From contig JAFAMK010000419.1 of assembly GCA_019233415.1 (NCBI GenBank), forward strand, positions 1-10,043: a DNA stretch of 10,043 nt, in the 5' to 3' direction. This DNA comes from Vulcanimicrobiota bacterium. GTDB lineage: Bacteria; Vulcanimicrobiota; Vulcanimicrobiia; Vulcanimicrobiales; Vulcanimicrobiaceae. Made by a program: the position numbers and the translations under genes. The notes beneath the pieces are model-generated. The model saw only the letters and a list, made by a program, of their open reading frames with translations, did not search any database and was not told the DNA's origin. Shown one piece after another: positions 1-6,206 of the stretch (position 1 is the stretch's first letter; each line of letters starts with the position of its first letter).

Positions 1-363
1 ATCGCGCGCCTTGGCCTGACGCAGCATGAAGCGTCGCAGCGGGCGGCTCGCGCGGTCGAGGAACGCCGACGGTCCGAGGTGGCCGGCCGCGTACGGGGCG
101 ATCGCGTCGCGCTGGACGGCTTCGAACGTCGGTGCCATGACGACGCCGGTGAGGACCAGCGCGAGGCCGGTCAGGACGGCGTTCGGCGGGAGCGTCGCCG
201 CGCCGATCGCGGACCGGACCAGCGACAGCACGACGACGATCCGCACGAACGACGTCGACAGAACTAGCACGAACGGTGCGACGGAGAGCAGCGTGAGCGC
301 CGCCAGCACGTCGAGCGGAAGCGACGCGCGGCCGTGCTGCGCGATGCGGAGTAGGTCGTCCAT
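1..363 (-). CDS. fliP: Flagellar export-gate protein FliP (3' end cut by window edge)
   Basis: FliP is an inner-membrane core subunit of the flagellar type III export gate, where it assembles with FliQ and FliR. The visible 121 residues are the N-terminal part of a protein usually about 200-250 aa long. The first membrane segment covers residues 16-36 (LDVLAALTLLSVAPF) and is followed by the family signature STSFVRIVVVLSLVR at 36-50. The PPN motif is at 59-61, a second hydrophobic stretch at 64-77, and RPLRRFMLRQ at 107-116, all at family spacing. The ATG at 363 has an AGGA Shine-Dalgarno 7 bases upstream (371-374). The protein begins close to the mature start of E. coli FliP, so the cleavable signal peptide seen in some FliPs is absent. 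It follows fliN after 45 bases and no fliO lies between. The frame stays open to base 1, so fliQ and fliR probably follow outside the window. Confidence 0.93.
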   Translation of the reverse strand, partial: MDDLLRIAQHGRASLPLDVLAALTLLSVAPFVLVLSTSFVRIVVVLSLVRSAIGAATLPPNAVLTGLALVLTGVVMAPTFEAVQRDAIAPYAAGHLGPSAFLDRASRPLRRFMLRQAKARD

Positions 364-408
364 GCGACGATCCTGCGCTCCGCGCGCGACCGCGGCGTGG
401 CCGCGATG

Positions 409-666
409 TTACGGCTTTTCGATCAGCTCCGTGACGCGCACGCCGAAGTTCTCGTCGATCGCGACGACCTCGCCGCGCGCGACGAGCCGGTCGTTGACGA
501 GTAGGTCCACCGGGCCGCCGGCCAGGCGGTCCAGCTCGACGATCGACCCCGTCCCGAGCTTGAGGATGTCGCGGACCAGCATCTTGCACGTGCCAAGCTC
601 AGCCGTTACTTTGAGCGGCACGTTCATCAAGAGGTCGAGGTTCTTGCCTTGCTCGGTCATCATCAT
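409..666 (-). CDS. fliN: Flagellar motor switch protein FliN (short, SpoA domain only)
   Basis: FliN forms the lower part of the cytoplasmic C ring, helps dock the FliH-FliI export apparatus and takes part in switching. The 85-residue product is almost entirely one SpoA (surface presentation of antigens) domain. Family motifs are clear: LLMNVPLKVTAELG near residues 12-25, GSIVELDRLAGGPVDLLVN at about 40-58, then LVARGEVVAIDENFGVRVTELI to near the C-terminus. The N-terminal extension found in longer FliN/FliY proteins is missing. The start lies in ATGATGATGA: the ATG at 666 overlaps the fliM-like stop (TGA, 665-663) by four bases, and in-frame ATGs follow at 663 and 660. A GGAG about 10 bases upstream favours 666, but the exact start among the three is uncertain. 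The open frame continues upstream to about 1380, but that part is an Arg-rich shadow of fliM. Confidence 0.95.
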   Translation of the reverse strand: MMMTEQGKNLDLLMNVPLKVTAELGTCKMLVRDILKLGTGSIVELDRLAGGPVDLLVNDRLVARGEVVAIDENFGVRVTELIEKP

Positions 667-1469
667 GTGGGGACGGCTCCGGAGGCGAGGTCGCGGACCA
701 GAAACGCGGTCCGTGACGCGACGACGCCGGCGACGCCCACTGCGAGGCGCATGTCGCCGAGATTCAAGGATGCCGGAGCACCGACCTTGGTGTCCAGCTT
801 CACGATCGCACCCGGCGAAATCTTCACGAATCCCGCGGCGTCGAGCGTCCCCTCCGCGAAGACCGCGCGCGCTTCCACGGCGACCGAATCGAGCGCGTCG
901 GGCGCCAGCATCCGCGCGGGGGCCGGATCCGGCAGATCGCGCACGATCCCGATCCCGAGCGTCAGCCCGACCGGCGCGCGCACCCGCACGTCGAAGTAGG
1001 CGCTGCACCGCGGCAGGTCGGCCGCGGCGACCGCACGCGTCCGTTCGCACGCCTCCGCGCCGAGCGGGTCGCACGCCGCCGCGCACCGCGCCGCGATCCG
1101 TTCGAGCGCGTGCAGTTCGAGCGCCGAGCACGCCGCTTCGGGGAGCGGCGCGCTCGCGTCCGGCTCGCCGAACGCGCGCAGGACGAGCCGGCGCGCGTCT
1201 CGCCGCGGCAGCACGAGCACGACGTCGGTGCGCCGCCCGCGGCTGAGGAACAGCAACGCGTCCTGCGCGAGCTGCGACCACGCGTGTGCGTCGAGCGCGG
1301 CGGGTTCGCCGATGAGCAGCTCGCAGTCCGCACCGAACAGCTCGCGCAGCAGTTCGCGGATGCCGTTCGCCACGGCGCACGCGGCGTCGAGCGCGATCGA
1401 CGCGCGCCGCACGAACCGCAATCGGCGCACGCGTCCGTCGCTCGAGCCGAAGCGCGCGTCGGCGATCAT
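663..1469 (-). CDS. fliM: FliM-like flagellar motor switch protein, reduced
   Basis: This 268-residue protein precedes fliN directly, as fliM normally does. Its C-terminal part (about residues 193-262) looks like a divergent SpoA domain: LDSVAVEARAVFAEGTLDA, then ISPGAIVKLDTKVGAPASL, LAVGVAGVV and FLVRDL. The middle (about 110-180) has a helix like the FliM/CheC core (ALELHALERIAARCA) followed by FDVRVRAPVGLTLGIGIV. FliM is usually about 320-340 aa and starts with a CheY-P-binding EIDALL-type peptide. No such peptide is visible at this N-terminus (MIADARFGSSDGRV). The ATG at 1469 overlaps the upstream stop in an ATGA and has GGAG 8 bases upstream, so the short N-terminus seems genuine. It could instead be classed with SctQ/FliY-type switch proteins. 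The C-ring role is well supported by neighbours; the loss of CheY binding is inferred. Confidence 0.75.
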   Translation of the reverse strand: MIADARFGSSDGRVRRLRFVRRASIALDAACAVANGIRELLRELFGADCELLIGEPAALDAHAWSQLAQDALLFLSRGRRTDVVLVLPRRDARRLVLRAFGEPDASAPLPEAACSALELHALERIAARCAAACDPLGAEACERTRAVAAADLPRCSAYFDVRVRAPVGLTLGIGIVRDLPDPAPARMLAPDALDSVAVEARAVFAEGTLDAAGFVKISPGAIVKLDTKVGAPASLNLGDMRLAVGVAGVVASRTAFLVRDLASGAVPT

Positions 1470-2188
1470 CGCACCAGCTCCACGGTCGTCTTCTGCATCC
1501 CTGCCTTCGCCTTCACCGCGGCGCCGATCGCCTCGAACGCGCGGTACGCCTCGTCGAGCCGCGCGACACCCGCGGCGACGTCGATCGACCCCGCATCCCG
1601 GCTGAACGTCGCCAGCGGCGCGAACGATCCGTCCGCCGGCGTGCCGAGATGCGGCACGACACCGGCCGGCGCAGCGACGCGCGCCGCATCGAGCCGCGCT
1701 GTCTGCGTCCCCGCGGGGAAGCGCGCCAGCGCGACGCGTCCGAGTACGACGCGCTCGGCGCTGCGCACGCCCGTTCGCGGGTCGATCGCCGCCCGCGTGT
1801 ACGCGACGGTGCCGTCCGCTTCGAGCCGCGCGTCCGCCGCGCGCCCAAGCGCGCGATCCACCTCGGGCACGCGCAGCGGGACGGGAACCGCCCCGCGCGC
1901 GTCGCCGCCCGGATACCCGAGCACCTCGGCGCCGTCGCGCGTCCGCAGCACGCCGTCCGCGAGCGAGAGCGCGCCGTCGCGTTCATAGGCACGCGCGCCG
2001 TCGGCACCGCGCGTGACGAGCCACGCGCCCGGCGGCGGAACCGCGCTCAGCGGATCGGCAGAACGCACGACGTGCGGTGCCGTCCGCACGTCGTCGTCGA
2101 ACGGAACGGCACCGGAACGGAACGCATCGCGCAGGTCCTGCGCGCGTGCAGCGACGCGCTCGTACGCGTCCAGCGGCGAGGCGGTCAT
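1466..2188 (-). CDS. FlgE/FlgF/FlgG-like hook or rod protein, atypical ends
   Basis: The 240-residue product carries the central signature of flagellar hook and rod proteins. This is GAWLVTRGADGARAYERDGA at residues 54-73, then LSLADGVLRTRDGAEVLGYPG at 74-94, and later ADGTVAYTR (124-132) with VVLGRVALARFP (147-158). In FlgE, FlgF and FlgG these segments form the domain that builds the rod or hook. The typical N-terminal D0 helix (ANNLANVNTTGF-type) is not visible; the N-terminus MTASPLDAYERVAARAQDLRD is a different predicted helix. The C-terminus (about 210-240) is helical but lacks the usual QRAYEAN-type motif. The gene sits where flgE lies in fla/che operons, between the FliK-like gene and fliM, but its length fits FlgF or FlgG better than FlgE. 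ATG 2188 overlaps the previous stop by one base (TGATG) and has a strong GGAGG 7 bases upstream. A GTG one codon earlier (2191) is less well spaced. Confidence 0.65.
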   Translation of the reverse strand: MTASPLDAYERVAARAQDLRDAFRSGAVPFDDDVRTAPHVVRSADPLSAVPPPGAWLVTRGADGARAYERDGALSLADGVLRTRDGAEVLGYPGGDARGAVPVPLRVPEVDRALGRAADARLEADGTVAYTRAAIDPRTGVRSAERVVLGRVALARFPAGTQTARLDAARVAAPAGVVPHLGTPADGSFAPLATFSRDAGSIDVAAGVARLDEAYRAFEAIGAAVKAKAGMQKTTVELVR

Positions 2189-2718
2189 CACGCCGCCTCC
2201 GCGCGCAGGCCGCGTCCCGCGAGCGCGAACCGCGCCTGTGCGAGCGCGCGCTCGACACGCGACCGCAGCGCTTCCGCGCAGACCGCGACGATGCGAATTC
2301 GTGTGCCGTCGCCGCGGACGAAAACGTGCACGCGTCCGCCGTCCAGGCGCATGGCGAACGAACGGGTCGTATGGTCCGCCGTCCCGCGGGCTACGTCGTG
2401 CGCGATCCGCCGCGCGAGCACGCGACGCTCGGAAACGTGTACGCCGGAATCGGCGCGCGCCGTCTCACCGCGTGGTCGCAGCGATCCGGCGCCGGGCGAC
2501 GTCCCTGCGCACGATCGGCGCATGCGCGCCAACGCGCTGTTCGACGACTCCGTTCGCCGCTGGGCCATCGCTTTCGACGGCGCGACGCGTTGCGACGGCG
2601 TTCGCGGGCGGGGTGACGGTTCGGCGAGGCGCAGCGCGCTGTACCAGGCTTGCGAGAGCGCGCGCCGGTCGGTGACGAGGTGCGTCGCAAGAACCGCGAC
2701 GCCGGTGGTCTGCTCCAT
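2188..2718 (-). CDS. Small FliK-like protein (possible hook-length control)
   Basis: The product is 176 residues. Residues 1-35 are an Ala/Leu-containing helix-like segment, and about 36-118 are a polar, Arg/Ser/Pro-rich and probably disordered stretch. Residues 120-172 form a compact C-terminal module with alternating strand and helix: MRLDGGRVHVFVRGDGTR, IRIVAVCAEALRSRV, ALAQARFALAGRGL. This resembles the conserved C-terminal domain of FliK, where a beta pair ending in a v.f.a-type strand precedes a helix with an L..LR..L...GL pattern. FliK controls hook length and switches export substrate. The position matches fliK in fla/che operons. A real FliK is usually well over 300 aa, so this would be a very short version; an unrelated flagellar accessory protein is possible. 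The gene itself is firm: ATG 2718 follows GGAGGGACCA, and its stop overlaps the next start. FliK identity is tentative. Confidence 0.5.
   Translation of the reverse strand: MEQTTGVAVLATHLVTDRRALSQAWYSALRLAEPSPRPRTPSQRVAPSKAMAQRRTESSNSALARMRRSCAGTSPGAGSLRPRGETARADSGVHVSERRVLARRIAHDVARGTADHTTRSFAMRLDGGRVHVFVRGDGTRIRIVAVCAEALRSRVERALAQARFALAGRGLRAEAA
2196..2200 (-). promoter_or_regulatory. Shine-Dalgarno GGAGG that decides the hook/rod gene start
   Basis: GGAGG lies 7 bases before ATG 2188 but only 4 bases before the in-frame GTG at 2191. The ATG is therefore the better start. The motif lies inside the last codons of the FliK-like gene, consistent with translational coupling. Confidence 0.55.
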
Positions 2719-2746
2719 TGGTCCCTCCGTCCGCGAGCGTACGCGT

Positions 2747-2762
2747 GCGCCGGGACCGGCGC
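2747..2762. repeat. GC-rich inverted repeat in the protease/FliK-like spacer
   Basis: The arms GCGCCGG and CCGGCGC are perfect 7-base complements separated by two bases, so the RNA could form a 6-7 bp hairpin. It sits in the middle of the 69-base spacer between the protease stop (2788) and the FliK-like start (2718), one of only two real gaps in the operon. No T-run follows on the minus strand, so it does not look like a classical intrinsic terminator. It may mark a processing or partial-termination point, or be chance in GC-rich DNA. Confidence 0.3.
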
Positions 2763-2787
2763 GTGACCGTGGTGTTGCCGGCGTTCG

Positions 2788-4392
2788 CTACATGCGCGCC
2801 GTGCGCCGGCGCCCGTCGTCGAACGCGATGCCGGGCGCGAGGTACATCGTGGCGTTGCCGAGATCGAACGTCGCGACGAAATTGCTGAGCACGCCGAGCC
2901 CGACGTTCCCCGCGTCGACGCGGTCGGCGAACGCGCCCTGATTGGCGAGCACGACGTCGACGGTCCGGCGGTACAAGTCGACCCCGCCGATCTTCAAGTC
3001 GTCGAGCGAGGTCCGGTACGTCGCGTTCGCGCCGCCGATCCCGTAGTTCCACGACGCGGTCGCCGAGAACGGCACGATCCCGGGATGCGCGTCGAGGAAC
3101 GGCCGGTAGAGCAGCATCTCGCCGCTGTTCCCGGTGTCGACGATGAACGGCGCGTCGAGATGGCCGTTCATCATCAGCGTCGCCTCGGCCAGCTCGCGGT
3201 CGACGTCGAGCGCGACCGCGGTCCCCTGCGGCGCGAACGAGCCGGGCGGACCGAAGCGCATGAGATGCTTGGCGAAATCCATCTCGACGACCGCCGAGGC
3301 GAAGAACGGATACCCGAGAATGCCGTCGATCTTCAGCCCGCCGCCGAGGTTGCGCCCGATGTCGATCGACGAGACGACGACGTCGTCCATCGCCGCGCCG
3401 TCGATCTCCAGCCGCGGCAGCGTCGCCGCCGTGAGACCACCGCTGCGCGCGGCACCGCGCACCTCCATCGCGCCTTCGCCGGTCACGCCCGCGGCCTGCA
3501 GCACGGCGCTGTCGACGAGAATCGACTGCGCGCCGGTGTCGAGCAGGAAGAACCAGTCCTTGTTCGCGATGCGCACCGTCACGCCGACGTGGCCTTCACG
3601 TTCGATCAGCGGAACGGTGTGGACGCGATCGGTCGCGAGCAGCCGCGGCGCGAGCGGCGCGAAGTTCGCCGGATCGACCGGCTCGTCGAGCGTGACCGAC
3701 GTCGTCTGCTGCACGGTGTCGAACCGGTGATCGCCGTCGCTGACGACGTTGCGGAACGCGATCTTGCGCCCCTTGACGTCACGCCAGTCGCTGTAGTCCA
3801 CGAACGACGGACCGTCGCCGTCGAGATATTCGAGCCGCAGCGGAAGCCCGCTCGACGAATCGATCCACAACGTCTCCGGCTCGCCGCCTTTCGCGTCGAC
3901 CTCGAGCCGCCACGCCTTCGTTCCGCCGACGTCGCCCCAGCCGACGAAGCGCGACAACTCCGGATGCTCGATGAACGCGCCGGAGTCGAGCAAATCTTCG
4001 GTCAGCGCGCGCCGGCGCAAGAAGCCTTTCAGCTCGCGCACGTTGCCGTTCGCGTTGCGCACGTACAGCCGGTCGCCGAGCCGCAGCGACGTCTCGTGAC
4101 GCGGGCCGAGCACGTCGTCCTCGCGCTCGTTGCGCCCGTCGCGCACGATACGGTACGTCCCGGTCAGCCCTTCGCCGTTCAGCGTCCCTTCGGCGGCGAA
4201 CGTCGTCACGTCGGCGGCGTGCGTCGCCTTGTCGTACGCCGCGAGGATCGTCGCGACGGGCACGTCGCGACCGCCCCCGCGCCGCGCGGCGGCAGGCGCG
4301 ACGAGCGCGAGCAGCGCGACGCTAGCGGCCGCTGCCGCCGTACTTGTCGTACGAAGCCAGGACGTTCTGGACGTAACTGCGGGTCTCGGCAT
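2788..4392 (-). CDS. Secreted two-DTG aspartyl protease with LolA-like N-terminal domain
   Basis: This 534-residue protein has an N-terminal signal-peptide pattern: basic residues (R3, R9, R14), a hydrophobic core about 18-35 (AAAAASVALLALVAPAAA), then RR. Export to the periplasm or cell surface is therefore expected. Residues about 44-245 resemble a LolA/LppX-like half-barrel (TILAAYDKATHAADVTTFAA, ETLWIDSSSGLPLRLEYLDG). Residues about 255-520 hold two retropepsin-like lobes. The first has DTGA at 285-288 and the hydrophobic-Gly partner DGILGYPFF at 356-364. The second has DTGN at 419-422 and a partner near VGLGVLSNF at 497-505. Two catalytic Asp motifs (D285, D419) in one chain suggest an intramolecular pseudo-dimer. 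The ATG at 4392 lies 71 bases inside the transglycosylase gene; it is the only start that gives a full signal peptide, but its ribosome-binding site is weak (GGTGA about 12 bases upstream). The location inside a flagellar operon is unusual. Substrate and role are unknown; cleavage of a flagellar or envelope protein is only a guess. Confidence 0.85.
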   Translation of the reverse strand: MPRPAVTSRTSWLRTTSTAAAAASVALLALVAPAAARRGGGRDVPVATILAAYDKATHAADVTTFAAEGTLNGEGLTGTYRIVRDGRNEREDDVLGPRHETSLRLGDRLYVRNANGNVRELKGFLRRRALTEDLLDSGAFIEHPELSRFVGWGDVGGTKAWRLEVDAKGGEPETLWIDSSSGLPLRLEYLDGDGPSFVDYSDWRDVKGRKIAFRNVVSDGDHRFDTVQQTTSVTLDEPVDPANFAPLAPRLLATDRVHTVPLIEREGHVGVTVRIANKDWFFLLDTGAQSILVDSAVLQAAGVTGEGAMEVRGAARSGGLTAATLPRLEIDGAAMDDVVVSSIDIGRNLGGGLKIDGILGYPFFASAVVEMDFAKHLMRFGPPGSFAPQGTAVALDVDRELAEATLMMNGHLDAPFIVDTGNSGEMLLYRPFLDAHPGIVPFSATASWNYGIGGANATYRTSLDDLKIGGVDLYRRTVDVVLANQGAFADRVDAGNVGLGVLSNFVATFDLGNATMYLAPGIAFDDGRRRTARM

Positions 4393-4948
4393 ACGGAGGC
4401 ACGTCACCGTATTTCTCCACCGCTTCCGGGCCCGCATTGTAGGCCGCGACCGCGAGACGCTTGTCACCGCCGAAGCGGTCGAGCAGCCCGCGCAGGTAGC
4501 GCGCGCCGCCGGCCACGTTCTGCACCGGATCGTACGCGTCGCGGACGCCGAGCGACGCCGCGGTCTCGGGCATGAGCTGCATGAGCCCCTGGGCGCCGAC
4601 CTTCGAGGTCGCATTCGCGTCGAATCCCGACTCGTTCGCGATGACGGCTTTGAGCAGCGCCGGCTCGACCTGCCAGGTCGCGGCGTTCTGCTCGACCAGC
4701 GCGTCGATCTGCTCCGGCGGGACCGGCGCGGGCGCACCGCTGCCGGGCCCATCGGGACCGGCGGGCGGCAAGCCGACGTCGGGATTCGCACTCCGCAGCG
4801 CGGAGGCGAGCGCGTTCGCGAAGCGCGGTCCCCCGGCCGGCGCCGCAGAGGCGACGGGCATGGGCTGCGCGCTTCCCGGCGCGGGTGCGCCGGTGATCTC
4901 GGCGATCCGGTTCTGGACCGCGGAGATCTCAGCGAAGACGTCCATCAT
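4322..4948 (-). CDS. Lytic transglycosylase (SLT domain), flagellar-associated
   Basis: The enzyme would cleave the glycan strand between MurNAc and GlcNAc, opening peptidoglycan for the growing rod. The product is 208 residues. The N-terminal helix (residues 4-19, VFAEISAVQNRIAEIT) is followed by an Ala/Pro/Gly linker (about 20-76) and a goose-type SLT domain (about 80-200). Family motifs are intact: the catalytic Glu E106 in AVIANESGF, GLMQLMP at 121-127, and AYNAGP at 169-174. No Sec signal peptide or transmembrane segment is visible, so export may go through the flagellar apparatus itself, as for FlgJ; this is inference. It occupies the fliJ position right after fliI. Its start overlaps fliI by 20 bases (ATG 4948, with a second ATG at 4945). 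The ribosome-binding site is poor, suggesting dependence on translational coupling. Similar SLT genes occur in flagellar operons of other bacteria, and Rhodobacter SltF has an analogous role. Confidence 0.9.
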   Translation of the reverse strand: MMDVFAEISAVQNRIAEITGAPAPGSAQPMPVASAAPAGGPRFANALASALRSANPDVGLPPAGPDGPGSGAPAPVPPEQIDALVEQNAATWQVEPALLKAVIANESGFDANATSKVGAQGLMQLMPETAASLGVRDAYDPVQNVAGGARYLRGLLDRFGGDKRLAVAAYNAGPEAVEKYGDVPPYAETRSYVQNVLASYDKYGGSGR

Positions 4949-6206
4949 CGAGGGTATCGGCGAGTCGGAGGAGCTCCGTGAGCGTCTCCTGCGCGCTTGA
5001 CGGCCCGGGCCCCTGGCGAAGAAAGCGCTCCAGCGCCCGTTCCTGCGCCAGACACCGCAGCAGGAACGGCTCCGTCGGCACCAATCCAAGCGCCCGCGCC
5101 TCCTGCGATTCGTCCAGCGCGGCAACCGCCGCCCGCACGACGCCCGCCGCATGGCGATGCTCGGGCGAGACGACGTCCGCCAGCGTCCGGCTCGCACTGC
5201 GGACGACGTCGATCGCCGGAAAGTGCCCGGCCCGCGCGAGCCGCTGACTCAAGGCGACGTGGCCGTCGAGGGCGGCCCGCGCCGCCTCGGCGACCGGGTC
5301 GTGTTCGTCCGGCCCGTCGGACAGCACGGTGGCGAGCAGCGTGACGCTTCCCGACCGCAGGGCTCCCGCCACTTCGACGAGCCGACCCAGCAAGGCGAAG
5401 ACCGAAGCAGGGTGGCCACCCCGCCCAACCGGCTCCCCGGTCCCGAGCGCGATCTCCCGCGCCGCGCCGCACACCCGCGCCAGCGAATCGACCACGAGTA
5501 GGACGTCGAGCCCGCGCGCACGCAACGCTGCCGCCTGCGCGAACGCAACCTCGGCAGCCCGCACGCGCTCTCCCGGCGGTCGGTCCGCCGTCGCGCAGAC
5601 GATCGACGTCCGCGAACCAAGCGCGGCGATCCACCGCTCCGCCTCACGCCCACGCTCACCCACGAGCGCCACGACCACCGCATCGACCTGCGCCCCGCGC
5701 ACGACGGCATCGAGCAGCGTCGACTTCCCGGCGCCCGGCGAGCCGAACACCCCGATCCGCGCCCCGCGCCCGAACGCCAACGGTCCGTCCAGCGCACGCA
5801 CTCCCGTCCACAACGGCACGCTGCACGGCAGCCGCGCACCGATCGCAGGCGGAACCGCCACCGCCGGAACGAGCCGCCCCCGAGGCGGCGGGCCACCGTC
5901 GAGCGGAACACCCGCGCCGTCGATCGCGCGTCCCAGCAACGGCGTACCGAGCGGGATCGCGAGCGCATGCCGATCGGTTGCAACGTGCGCTCCAATCGCA
6001 ATTCCATCGAGTGTGCCGAACGGCGCGACCAATGCACGCCCGTCTTGCATCGACGTGATCCGCCCTGCGAGCCTACGCCCGCCACCATCCACCGCGTGCG
6101 CGTCTTCACCGATCCGCACGCCGTCGCCGACGCGCGCAAACGGCAGCGCGACCTCGACCAGATGCCCCCGCACCGCAACGACGTTTCCAACGCTCCGCCC
6201 CGTCAC
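4929..6206 (-). CDS. fliI: Flagellum-specific export ATPase FliI
   Basis: FliI is the hexameric ATPase of the flagellar type III export machine. It acts at the cytoplasmic side of the gate with FliH and releases chaperones and unfolds substrates. The 425-residue length is normal. Residues 1-90 form the N-terminal beta domain. Walker A is GSPGAGKST at 155-163, with K161 and S162. The family signature VGERGREAE is at 182-190 and E188 is the predicted catalytic Glu. Walker B is LLVVD at 236-240, followed by SLARVCGAAREI. LDGHVALSQRLARAGHFPAID (about 313-333) matches the conserved FliI/SctN segment. The start is a GTG at 6206, overlapping the fliH stop in GTGA, with GGAGG 7 bases upstream. The C-terminus overlaps the transglycosylase start by 20 bases. 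An injectisome SctN would look similar, but the flagellar neighbours (FliE, FlgB/C) settle it. Confidence 0.96.
   Translation of the reverse strand: MTGRSVGNVVAVRGHLVEVALPFARVGDGVRIGEDAHAVDGGGRRLAGRITSMQDGRALVAPFGTLDGIAIGAHVATDRHALAIPLGTPLLGRAIDGAGVPLDGGPPPRGRLVPAVAVPPAIGARLPCSVPLWTGVRALDGPLAFGRGARIGVFGSPGAGKSTLLDAVVRGAQVDAVVVALVGERGREAERWIAALGSRTSIVCATADRPPGERVRAAEVAFAQAAALRARGLDVLLVVDSLARVCGAAREIALGTGEPVGRGGHPASVFALLGRLVEVAGALRSGSVTLLATVLSDGPDEHDPVAEAARAALDGHVALSQRLARAGHFPAIDVVRSASRTLADVVSPEHRHAAGVVRAAVAALDESQEARALGLVPTEPFLLRCLAQERALERFLRQGPGPSSAQETLTELLRLADTLDDGRLR

Noticed and set aside
26..1246. Long plus-strand open frame (406 codons)
   Set aside because: It is Arg/Ser/Pro-rich with no recognisable domain and lies antisense to fliP, fliN and fliM; typical shadow in GC-rich DNA.
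1245..1265. QDALLFLSRG in the FliM-like protein as a relocated EIDALL CheY-binding motif
   Set aside because: It sits near residues 69-78, inside what looks like the folded domain, and lacks the acidic-Ile pair; the CheY peptide is always at the extreme N-terminus, so the likeness is chance.
667..1380. N-terminal extension of fliN upstream of its ATG cluster
   Set aside because: The extension lies fully inside fliM in another frame and is Arg/Ala low complexity; FliN homology begins right after ATG 666.
1649..2941. Plus-strand open frame of 430 codons
   Set aside because: Arg/Ala-rich, antisense to the hook/rod and FliK-like genes and the end of the protease gene; no motif and no fitting neighbours.
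3085..4575. Plus-strand open frame of 496 codons
   Set aside because: Exactly antisense to the protease gene, whose DTG motifs and signal peptide show the true coding strand; composition is Arg/Glu/Val-skewed as expected of a complement frame.
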